Assembly: GCA_039812985.1 (NCBI GenBank)
Contig: JBDHUL010000017.1
Span: forward strand, 1-17,414
DNA from: JAPUDS01 sp039812985
Lineage (GTDB): Bacteria > Patescibacteriota > Saccharimonadia > Saccharimonadales > Saccharimonadaceae
Length of the DNA stretch: 17,414 bases
Direction of reading: 5' to 3'
The position numbers were made by a program, and so were the translations under genes. Within the stretch, counting starts at the first letter, position 1; each line of letters opens with the position of its first letter. The notes below the pieces were generated by a model. That model worked only from the letters and a program-made list of their open reading frames with translations. It did no database searches and was not told where the DNA came from. Positions 1 to 4,763 of the stretch are shown here, piece after piece.

Positions 1-44
1 GTCGCTTGCAGCGACGGTAAAATCAAATCACCCCCTGAAACCGC

Positions 45-72
45 TTGGTCGGCGCTGCGCGCCGCCAACCAA
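45..72. repeat. Imperfect inverted repeat (hairpin)
   Basis: TTGGT-CGGCG (45-54) pairs with CGCCG (60-64) and, after a 3-nt bulge, ACCAA (68-72), giving a 10-bp stem around the 5-nt loop CTGCG. It lies immediately beyond the T-run of the minus-strand terminator at 71-93, so it could be a back-up hairpin for that transcript or part of a transcript from outside the window. No T-run follows it on the plus strand, so it is not a plus-strand intrinsic terminator. Bases 1-15 also form a perfect 6-bp inverted repeat (GTCGCT/AGCGAC, 3-nt loop). Confidence 0.5.
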
Positions 73-93
73 AAAGCCGCCCATTCGGGCGAC
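71..93 (-). terminator. Intrinsic terminator (minus strand)
   Basis: Read on the minus strand, GTCGCCC (93-87) and GGGCGGC (82-76) form a 7-bp, GC-rich stem with one T-G pair and the loop GAAT, followed at once by TTTTT (75-71). It lies about 75 bp past the stop of the nucleotidyltransferase gene and about 25 bp past the tRNA 3'-end remnant at 112-133. It may therefore be the original tRNA-Gln terminator, now separated from its tRNA by the inserted gene. Confidence 0.75.
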
Positions 94-111
94 CTCTCGG
101 AGTTTTTCTCT

Positions 112-133
112 AATTTGGCTGAGGATGCGGGAT
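112..133 (-). repeat. Distal copy of tRNA-Gln 3' end (att-like direct repeat)
   Basis: These 22 bases match 1067-1088, the 3' end of the intact tRNA-Gln gene plus its 5-bp AAATT-type flank, at 20 of 22 positions. The match includes the encoded CCA (TGG at 116-118 on the plus strand) and the acceptor strand. No D arm, anticodon arm or 5' acceptor strand precedes it, so it is a fragment and not a gene. Together with the intact tRNA 955 bp away it brackets the AT-rich nucleotidyltransferase gene as the attL/attR repeats of an element integrated at a tRNA 3' end would. No integrase is visible between the repeats. Confidence 0.6.
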
Positions 134-168
134 GGGAATATAACTTACTTTGAAAATATCAGTAGTTC

Positions 169-888
169 TTATAGCAACTCGATGTTTCCATTGGTATTAA
201 AGCTTTTAAGCAACTTGGGCTCGATGAAGCTATCGAGTAAAGAAATATTATCGTATATCATATCAATATCTGGAACTGTGCCGTCTCGTCTATATCCAAT
301 AGCTGACTCTATTACGAGTCGAAGATCATTATCTATCTCTAAGGTTTTGGATAGCTCATATATTTCTTCATATCCGACTGGGAACTTCTTTAATTCGAAA
401 ATTATCAGTGAACGTAACCCAAATAGACATGATTTTGAAAATTCTTCCATGCTAGTTGCGGTATCACCGGCTCGAAATGAAAGTAACGAGGCAAGGGCGA
501 GTCCTAAATCAAATCGAGTTCGCTGCAATAAGTCCAGTAACGTAATTGGGATGTCAGGAATCGCGGCTAGAACGTCCTCTCCATATAGCAATTTTGCCCC
601 GAGCTTTAATTCTCTAAGGTACAGGCTTTTTTGAAACAAAATATTGAGATTTCCACTCGTAAGATCTTCCCATCGGTGTGGGTAGACTTTGACTGAAGGA
701 TTATCAATGGCTTCATGGATTGTCTTACGTTCAGTGTAATGATCAGAGTCAAAAACAACCCCCACTTCATAATCACTCTCTGGGTTAAAATCTCCGCGAC
801 CACGGGAGCCGTACACGAATACTGCTCTTGGCGAGAATTGCATTAAGTTTTCAAGCGTGTGTGTCAAAACTGGATCAACTGAAGTCAT
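169..888 (-). CDS. MNT-type nucleotidyltransferase domain protein
   Basis: A 239-aa protein. Residues 20-47 carry the signature of the DNA-polymerase-beta/MNT nucleotidyltransferase fold: G27-S28, a glycine-rich turn, then S38-D39-Y40-E41. The usual GS...DxD is here GS...DxE. Members transfer nucleotides to small molecules, RNA or proteins; the substrate is not evident. Residues ~115-220 are helical and resemble the helical second domain of MNT/HEPN proteins, but I see no HEPN RxxxxH motif. ATG at 888 has no Shine-Dalgarno; TACAAT lies 6 nt upstream, suggesting a leaderless mRNA. The gene looks more AT-rich than its neighbours and lies between the intact tRNA-Gln and a copy of its 3' end, so it is probably acquired cargo. 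No toxin or antitoxin partner is adjacent. It could be a lone antitoxin-type MNT or an antibiotic nucleotidyltransferase relative. Confidence 0.8.
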   Translation of the reverse strand: MTSVDPVLTHTLENLMQFSPRAVFVYGSRGRGDFNPESDYEVGVVFDSDHYTERKTIHEAIDNPSVKVYPHRWEDLTSGNLNILFQKSLYLRELKLGAKLLYGEDVLAAIPDIPITLLDLLQRTRFDLGLALASLLSFRAGDTATSMEEFSKSCLFGLRSLIIFELKKFPVGYEEIYELSKTLEIDNDLRLVIESAIGYRRDGTVPDIDMIYDNISLLDSFIEPKLLKSFNTNGNIELL

Positions 889-900
889 ATATCAATTGTA
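889..900 (-). promoter_or_regulatory. -10 box of nucleotidyltransferase gene, leaderless start
   Basis: TACAAT (900-895 on the minus strand) is followed by 6 nt and then ATG. Transcription would begin at or next to the start codon. No convincing -35 box was seen. Confidence 0.5.
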
Positions 901-953
901 GCAGTAGGGGGATTAAAAGACATTAATAGCAGTTGAGCGCCTAGTGAAGTCGA

Positions 954-973
954 GGGCGAATAGGATTCGAACT
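954..973 (-). other. T-arm-like tRNA scrap
   Basis: On the minus strand AGTTCGAATCC runs into ATTCGCCC, which reads like a T-loop plus the 3' acceptor strand of a tRNA. The T-stem does not pair well, and no D arm or anticodon arm lies upstream. It is at best a relic, about 100 bp from the intact tRNA-Gln. The rest of 901-1070 holds no other recognisable feature. Confidence 0.3.
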
Positions 974-1066
974 AATTTAACAGATAAGGAATTGCAATAT
1001 GAATAAGATATTACAAGATAAGTACGAAAATCAAACTAAAATAACAGATGTAAAACCTTTAGAACA

Positions 1067-1088
1067 AATTTGGCTGGGGATGAGGGAT
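1067..1088 (-). repeat. Proximal att-like repeat (tRNA-Gln 3' end)
   Basis: This is the partner of 112-133, with 20 of 22 identical bases. It covers the CCA end, discriminator, 3' acceptor strand and first T-stem bases of the intact tRNA-Gln, plus 4-5 flanking bases. The repeats are in the same orientation, as expected for integration into a tRNA 3' end that leaves the tRNA intact. Confidence 0.6.
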
Positions 1089-1144
1089 TCGAACCCCCGA
1101 TCACGGGACCAGAACCCGTTGCCTTACCACTTGGCCAATCCCCA
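1071..1144 (-). tRNA. tRNA-Gln(CUG)
   Basis: A 74-nt tRNA with encoded CCA. The acceptor stem TGGGGAT (1144-1138) pairs with ATCCCCA, followed by discriminator G and CCA. The D arm contains the AAGTGGTAAGGC region. The anticodon stem ACGGG/CCCGT closes the 7-nt loop TTCTGGT, giving anticodon CTG (codon CAG). The T arm GGGGG-TTCGAAT-CCCTC has one G-T pair. The weak U1-A72 pair, G73 and the CUG anticodon all fit glutamine identity. A TATAAT box lies 13 bp upstream. In bacteria lacking GlnRS this tRNA would be charged via Glu-tRNA-Gln and GatCAB; the window does not show which route applies. Confidence 0.95.
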
Positions 1145-1157
1145 TTGGCTTCAAATT

Positions 1158-1163
1158 ATTATA
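1158..1163 (-). promoter_or_regulatory. -10 box of tRNA-Gln
   Basis: Perfect TATAAT on the minus strand, 13 bp upstream of the first tRNA base. A similar TATAAT stands before the partial tRNA copy at 1278-1327, suggesting that promoter and tRNA 5' half were duplicated together. Confidence 0.6.
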
Positions 1164-1175
1164 ACGTACTTGGGG

Positions 1176-1277
1176 TTCGAATCGGATTCGACTCACCTTC
1201 GGCGAGCCCGTCGCCACGTCTTTGCAAACCAGTTTGCAAGAGTGGGCTCCCTTGCGATCCGCCACAGGCGGATCTCA
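1176..1277. repeat. Palindrome-rich element between two tRNA-Gln copies
   Basis: About 100 bp made almost wholly of inverted repeats: TCGAATC/GATTCGA (1177-1191, 1-nt centre); GGCGA/TCGCC (1201-1215); GAGCCC (1204-1209) with GGGCTC (1244-1249), enclosing TTGCAAA/TTTGCAA (1222-1239, loop CCAG); and a perfect 8-bp stem GATCCGCC/GGCGGATC (1256-1274, loop ACA). The left edge contains GGGGTTCGAATC, a T-arm sequence inverted relative to the tRNA genes. The right edge joins the partial tRNA copy within its T stem. It encodes no protein I would accept. It resembles REP/MITE-type mobile palindromes or a structured RNA; no family is recognised. Confidence 0.65.
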
Positions 1278-1327
1278 CCCCGATCACGGGACCAGAACCC
1301 GTTGCCTTACCACTTGGCCAATCCCCA
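1278..1327 (-). pseudogene. Truncated tRNA-Gln copy (5' two thirds)
   Basis: Bases 1278-1330 are identical to 1095-1147 over 53 bp. The copy contains the 5' acceptor strand, D arm, complete anticodon arm with CTG, variable loop and the first four G of the T stem, plus 3 bp of 5' flank. After that it switches to the palindromic element, so the T loop, 3' acceptor strand and CCA are missing and it cannot make a normal tRNA. TATAAT at 1350-1345 stands 17 bp upstream, so transcription is possible. The perfect identity argues for a recent event or ongoing gene conversion. Confidence 0.8.
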
Positions 1328-1344
1328 TTGATGTGAACTAAACT

Positions 1345-1350
1345 ATTATA
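1345..1350 (-). promoter_or_regulatory. -10 box upstream of the truncated tRNA
   Basis: Perfect TATAAT on the minus strand, followed by AGTTT, much like the AATTT that follows the -10 of the intact tRNA. No good -35 box was found. Bases 1351-1455, between this box and the next gene, hold plus-strand TTGACA/TTGACC-like words but no gene for them to serve. Confidence 0.45.
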
Positions 1351-1455
1351 GCGCAGTAGTGAGTCTGGTAGAATTCAGCTCACCTTTGACAGCTCGCAAC
1401 GACGGTAGTGTTTGACCACTTTTCGATAGCGTCCAATATTATAACAGAGAGAGGG

Positions 1456-1941
1456 CTATTGCTTCAATAAATCCTTTGTCTTTAGGTTGTTGTACCCGAG
1501 CGTCCAGAGGGTGAAAAATACACCCCCAAGCCATATCCCGTTTATGACTACAAGCCAGACAGAACCATAAGTCGGGACAAGACTGCCGAGCTGTCCGGTG
1601 GGTTGCGGTAGCCCGTATGCCCAGATACTGAGTAGCAACCATGCGAGCGGGGCTACAAGGGCGACAAAACCACTGAGCATGTGGGCGAGTCGGCTTAGTC
1701 GCATACGCAGCAAAAAGGGAATGCCAAATACCTCTGTTATAACAATCCATAACACGGCGATGAGCGCAAGGTGTGACGCGTTTGGCAGTATGTCCTGGAT
1801 GGTAGCGAGCAGCATGTCGATACGAAACAGATGTATCACAGCAAACAGAGCACTGATGCATGCGAAAACACGCCCGAGCGCGACACCATATGATTTAACG
1901 AGCTTTGGAGGGGCGACGGGTTTGGGGAAGATGTGGTTCAT
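1456..1941 (-). CDS. Four-helix integral membrane protein, unknown function
   Basis: A 161-aa hydrophobic protein with a short basic N-terminus rich in Pro and Lys and about four membrane segments (roughly residues 22-42, 54-78, 84-112 and 126-150). The C-terminus ends in a polar Lys-rich tail. I do not recognise the family and see no catalytic motif. A charged RMRLSR stretch around residues 78-83 separates helices 2 and 3. It is monocistronic by position, with its own promoter at 1949-1978 and ATG 7 nt after the -10 box, so it is probably leaderless. The opposite-strand reading frame is poor and was not accepted. Confidence 0.75.
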   Translation of the reverse strand: MNHIFPKPVAPPKLVKSYGVALGRVFACISALFAVIHLFRIDMLLATIQDILPNASHLALIAVLWIVITEVFGIPFLLRMRLSRLAHMLSGFVALVAPLAWLLLSIWAYGLPQPTGQLGSLVPTYGSVWLVVINGIWLGGVFFTLWTLGYNNLKTKDLLKQ

Positions 1942-1948
1942 AGGGAGT

Positions 1949-1978
1949 AGTATAGCAAATTGTTGTATTTTGTGACAA
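1949..1978 (-). promoter_or_regulatory. Promoter of the 4-TM protein gene
   Basis: On the minus strand TTGTCA (1978-1973, 5 of 6 to consensus), an 18-bp spacer, TATACT (1954-1949), 7 nt, then ATG at 1941. This predicts a start of transcription at the A of the ATG. Confidence 0.65.
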
Positions 1979-2072
1979 AACGCTTGTGCTTAGATGAAAA
2001 TGGGTGTACAGTAACTTTCGAAGCATAACGAAAAAACAAAAACACCAAAAAACTATTTCGCTAAGCTTTTTC

Positions 2073-2146
2073 GCGCCACCGCAGCACAGGTCTTGTTATG
2101 CCCGTTATCTCTTTGAAGTAGCGGGCATTAACGGTTTCAGGGGCGC
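2073..2146. other. Structured intergenic region (possible RNA element)
   Basis: Nested pairing: GCGCCACCG (2073-2081) pairs with CGGT (2132-2135) and GGCGC (2142-2146), and encloses ATGCCCG (2098-2104) with CGGGCAT (2122-2128). The inner stem can be extended by GTT/AAC around a bulged base. It lies ~47 bp past the enolase stop and over 90 bp upstream of the promoter of the next gene, so it is not that gene's leader. It could be the enolase 3' UTR or a separate small RNA on either strand. No T-run follows the stem directly. The remainder of 1942-2192 shows only A/T-rich runs. Confidence 0.45.
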
Positions 2147-2192
2147 TTGAATAGTTCATTCTGACAACTTGGAGCTGTGTGAGGGTGATTGC

Positions 2193-3467
2193 CTAGAATG
2201 GTGTTGCGAGCCGTAGTGTCGGGTCGAACTCGGCGATGCGCATGAGTTCATTGTATTTTGCCACGCGGTCAGTGCGTGAGAGCGAGCCGGTTTTAATTTG
2301 CCCACAGGCTAGCCCAACGGCAAGGTGAGCGATGGTCGTATCTTCGGTTTCTCCTGAGCGATGGCTCATGACCGTGTTCCAACCCGCACGCTGCGCCATG
2401 TGAACGGCGTCGATGGTTTCGGTGAGTGAACCGATCTGATTTGGTTTGATGAGGATGGCGTTAGCCGCGTCTTCGTTGATCGCGCGCTGCAACAGCTTCG
2501 TGTTCGTCACGAGTAAGTCATCACCCACGAGTTGAACCTTGCTGCCGAGGGTTTTGTAGAGGAGACCCCAACCTTCCCAGTCGCCTTCAGCCAGGCCGTC
2601 TTCGATGCTCACGATAGGGAATTCGTCTGTCAGGCTGGCAAGCCAGGTGACCATTTGTTCGCTCGTCAACTGCTGGCCTTCGCGTTTAAGCTCGTAGGCG
2701 CCATCTTTATAAAATTCACTGGCCGCTACGTCGAGGGCAAACACGATGTCTGAGCCAAGTGTGTAACCGGCATTGGCAACGGCCAGCGAGATCATTTCGA
2801 GCGGCTCGCGGTTGCCGTTATGGACTTTTGGCGCAAAACCACCTTCGTCGCCAACGGTGGTTGGGTAGTCACGCTCTTTGAGGACCTTTGCGAGGGCATG
2901 GAACACTTCGGCGCCCATCTGGATGGCTCGGTCAAAGGTGGATGCGCCTTTGCAGATGATCATGTATTCCTGTATATCAGTGGCAAATGAGGCGTGCGCA
3001 CCGCCATTTTCGATGTTCATCATGGGCAGCGGTAGGTTTGGCGACTGCGTACCGGTAAGTTCTGTCACGTATTTCCATAGCGGGACATTTTTAGCGTTTG
3101 CAACTGCTTTGGCGGCGGCGAGGCTCACTGACAAGATGGCATTAGCACCGAGGTGAGATTTGTTTTCCGTGCCGTCAAGCTCGAACATGTGTTGGTCGAG
3201 AGCTTTTTGGTCTGAAGCATCTTTGCCGATCAGGGCTGGAGCGATGATGCTGTTGACATTTGAGACAGCTTTTGTAACGGCTTTGCCGCCATACGCGTTG
3301 TCGCCGTCGCGGAGCTCAAGGGCTTCACCGGAACCGGTGCTGGCGCCGCTTGGTACGGCTGCGCGGCCTAGGGCGCCACCGTCAAGGACAACGTCGGCTT
3401 CGACCGTTGGATTACCCCGGCTGTCTAGTATTTGTCTGGCTGTGATTGATTGGATAGTGTAGATCAT
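2193..3467 (-). CDS. eno: Enolase (phosphopyruvate hydratase)
   Basis: Converts 2-phosphoglycerate to phosphoenolpyruvate in glycolysis; cytosolic and Mg-dependent. 424 aa, close to the usual ~430. The N-terminal lid loop P39-S40-G41-A42-S43-T44-G45 is present, as are metal ligands D246, E289 (in SIEDG) and D316 (in GDDLL), the catalytic E208 (DEGGFAP) and K341 (IKPNQ), and SHRSGET at 368-374. The start is placed at 3467 because TATACT ends 6 nt upstream of this ATG and because homologues begin near MIYTI; an in-frame ATG 39 nt further upstream (3506) would lie before the -10 box. It is probably leaderless. Phosphoglycerate mutase, the preceding pathway step, lies ~600 bp away on the other strand. 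Confidence 0.97.
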   Translation of the reverse strand: MIYTIQSITARQILDSRGNPTVEADVVLDGGALGRAAVPSGASTGSGEALELRDGDNAYGGKAVTKAVSNVNSIIAPALIGKDASDQKALDQHMFELDGTENKSHLGANAILSVSLAAAKAVANAKNVPLWKYVTELTGTQSPNLPLPMMNIENGGAHASFATDIQEYMIICKGASTFDRAIQMGAEVFHALAKVLKERDYPTTVGDEGGFAPKVHNGNREPLEMISLAVANAGYTLGSDIVFALDVAASEFYKDGAYELKREGQQLTSEQMVTWLASLTDEFPIVSIEDGLAEGDWEGWGLLYKTLGSKVQLVGDDLLVTNTKLLQRAINEDAANAILIKPNQIGSLTETIDAVHMAQRAGWNTVMSHRSGETEDTTIAHLAVGLACGQIKTGSLSRTDRVAKYNELMRIAEFDPTLRLATPF

Positions 3468-3479
3468 ACATATAGTATA
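3468..3479 (-). promoter_or_regulatory. eno -10 box, leaderless start
   Basis: TATACT (3479-3474 on the minus strand), 6 nt, ATG. A weak -35 (TTTTCA at 3502-3497) overlaps the start codon of the divergent gene at 3496. No Shine-Dalgarno precedes the ATG. Confidence 0.65.
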
Positions 3480-3495
3480 TCGTTTCGGGGGCGAC

Positions 3496-4068
3496 ATGAA
3501 AATCATTGTTGGATGCGGTATATCGCGCTACTATGGATACGTGCAAGCAATATGCAAACATGCAGTAACCCGTAAACTATTTTTCGGTCAGTTAGAGGTG
3601 CAGAATAGCGGGATTGTTTTTACGGGTTTTAGAAAAAAGTTCTTACTCCGAAACGATACCGTCACGATTCATATCGACCGATCTGAAATAACAAAGATTG
3701 AAACTTGGTCCCCAAACTTCGTGCGCGTTACTACTCCTGCCGGATTATGGCGCTTTACTCTTGGCAAATCCGATATCGATCCGGTTTTCGGTAGGTTGAG
3801 GCCTGGTTCGGGCAGAAGCAACTTTGGGGCGGAAATTCGGTACGAGAACATAGCAACTAAACGGGGAGAATGGTTGAGAAAAGACTTTATCGAGCGCGTG
3901 AAAACAGCGCTTTCTCTCGAACCCGTTAGCCCAGGGGGTATTCTTGGCTGGTCAGGTAACCGGAAGATAGTTGTGAAGTATACCGTATTTTTCGTGATTG
4001 TCCTATGTATATTTGTCATAGCTGTAACACTACCAGCTGTCATACCGCATGGTATCGGAAGACAGTAG
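3496..4068 (+). CDS. PH/GRAM-like domain protein with C-terminal membrane helix
   Basis: A 190-aa protein. Residues ~26-92 alternate in short beta strands (LEVQNSGIVFTGF, VTIHIDRSEITKIET, FVRVTTPAGLWRF) as in bacterial PH or GRAM-like domains. A Gly/Arg-rich loop follows (~98-125), and one hydrophobic helix spans ~160-182 near the C-terminus. It is probably a membrane-attached protein with the PH-like domain in the cytosol; no enzymatic motif is seen. ATG at 3496 has GGGGG 4 nt upstream as a possible ribosome site. The first 25 residues look unlike the rest, so a later GTG start cannot be excluded. The start overlaps the eno promoter. The antisense frame 3669-4112 has no convincing domain. 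Confidence 0.6.
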   Translation: MKIIVGCGISRYYGYVQAICKHAVTRKLFFGQLEVQNSGIVFTGFRKKFLLRNDTVTIHIDRSEITKIETWSPNFVRVTTPAGLWRFTLGKSDIDPVFGRLRPGSGRSNFGAEIRYENIATKRGEWLRKDFIERVKTALSLEPVSPGGILGWSGNRKIVVKYTVFFVIVLCIFVIAVTLPAVIPHGIGRQ

Positions 4069-4085
4069 TATAACCAAATAGTTGC

Positions 4086-4097
4086 TATACTGGTTTC
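4086..4097 (+). promoter_or_regulatory. gpmA -10 box, leaderless start
   Basis: TATACT (4086-4091), 6 nt, then ATG at 4098. No Shine-Dalgarno. It lies in the 29-bp gap after the PH-like gene, so gpmA has its own promoter. Confidence 0.6.
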
Positions 4098-4763
4098 ATG
4101 ATAGAACCACAAAGCACCAAAGGACTTTTAGTAATTTCTCGTCATGGCGAGAGCGAATGGAATGTACTCGGGAAGTGGACTGGCTTGACCGACGTCAGCC
4201 TCACCGAAAAAGGGGTCAAAGATGCCGAAGAAATAGGCAGGATTATCCCACATGTGACGTTTGACGAAGTGTACACATCTGTGCTAAAGCGAACTGAAGA
4301 GACGTTGCAGGGCATTATACAAGGTATGGGAAAACCAGAAGTGAACGACCTGCCCAAGGTGGCCGCACAAGAACTCAACGAGCGGGATTATGGGATGTAC
4401 ACCGGTATGAATAAATGGGACGTACAGCAGAGTGTCGACGAAGCGACGTTCAGCGGACTCCGCCGCGGGTGGGATTTTCCGGTTGAGGGCGGTGAGAACT
4501 TAAAGCAGGTGTATGAACGGGTTTTGCCGTATTTCAAGCATGAGATATTGCCAAAACTTCAGGCCGGCGAAAACATTTTGATGGTGGCGCACGGCAATAG
4601 CATTCGCGCCCTTATGAAATATCTCGACAATGTGTCGGATGAAGGCATAGCCGATGTTGAGATGAAGTTTGGGCAGGTGCTCGTGTATCGTTTTGAGGCG
4701 ACAGGCGATATGCCAGTTGAAAAAATCTCGCTTCAAGCAGATATTGAGCAAACAAAAGCGTAG
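4098..4763 (+). CDS. gpmA: 2,3-bisphosphoglycerate-dependent phosphoglycerate mutase
   Basis: Interconverts 3- and 2-phosphoglycerate in glycolysis through a phosphohistidine. 221 aa. The catalytic R15-H16-G17-E18-S19-E20-W21-N22 motif is intact, R65 lies in LKRTEET, E95 in LNERDYG acts as acid/base, and H165 in AHGNSIR is the second histidine. The conserved GKWTGLTDVSLTEKG segment follows the first motif, as in dPGM and unlike generic histidine phosphatases. The protein is about 25-30 residues shorter than E. coli GpmA because the loop after RRGWDFP (residues 122-128) goes directly to EGGEN, where longer enzymes carry a Pro-rich insertion. It lies near eno. Its stop codon directly abuts the stop of the convergent DUF937 gene. 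Confidence 0.94.
   Translation: MIEPQSTKGLLVISRHGESEWNVLGKWTGLTDVSLTEKGVKDAEEIGRIIPHVTFDEVYTSVLKRTEETLQGIIQGMGKPEVNDLPKVAAQELNERDYGMYTGMNKWDVQQSVDEATFSGLRRGWDFPVEGGENLKQVYERVLPYFKHEILPKLQAGENILMVAHGNSIRALMKYLDNVSDEGIADVEMKFGQVLVYRFEATGDMPVEKISLQADIEQTKA

Noticed and set aside
1095..1330. CRISPR array
   Set aside because: Only two repeats, and both are tRNA-Gln sequence; no regular spacers and no cas genes.
999..1336. Two plus-strand open frames of 88 and 110 aa
   Set aside because: They translate the antisense of tRNA-Gln, its partial copy and the palindromic element; the repeated peptide segment is just the duplicated tRNA.
1386..1442. Plus-strand promoter (TTGACA at 1386, TTGACC at 1412)
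   Set aside because: No matching -10 at good spacing and no plus-strand gene downstream.
2073..2146. T-box riboswitch on the minus strand
   Set aside because: Only a faint resemblance to the antiterminator end; no stem I or specifier loop, no downstream synthetase gene, and the next gene has its own promoter.
3468..3506. Longer enolase starting at 3506
   Set aside because: It would place translation upstream of the -10 box and add 13 residues not expected in enolases.
3669..4112. Minus-strand 147-aa frame
   Set aside because: Antisense of the PH/GRAM-like gene, no domain or ribosome site.
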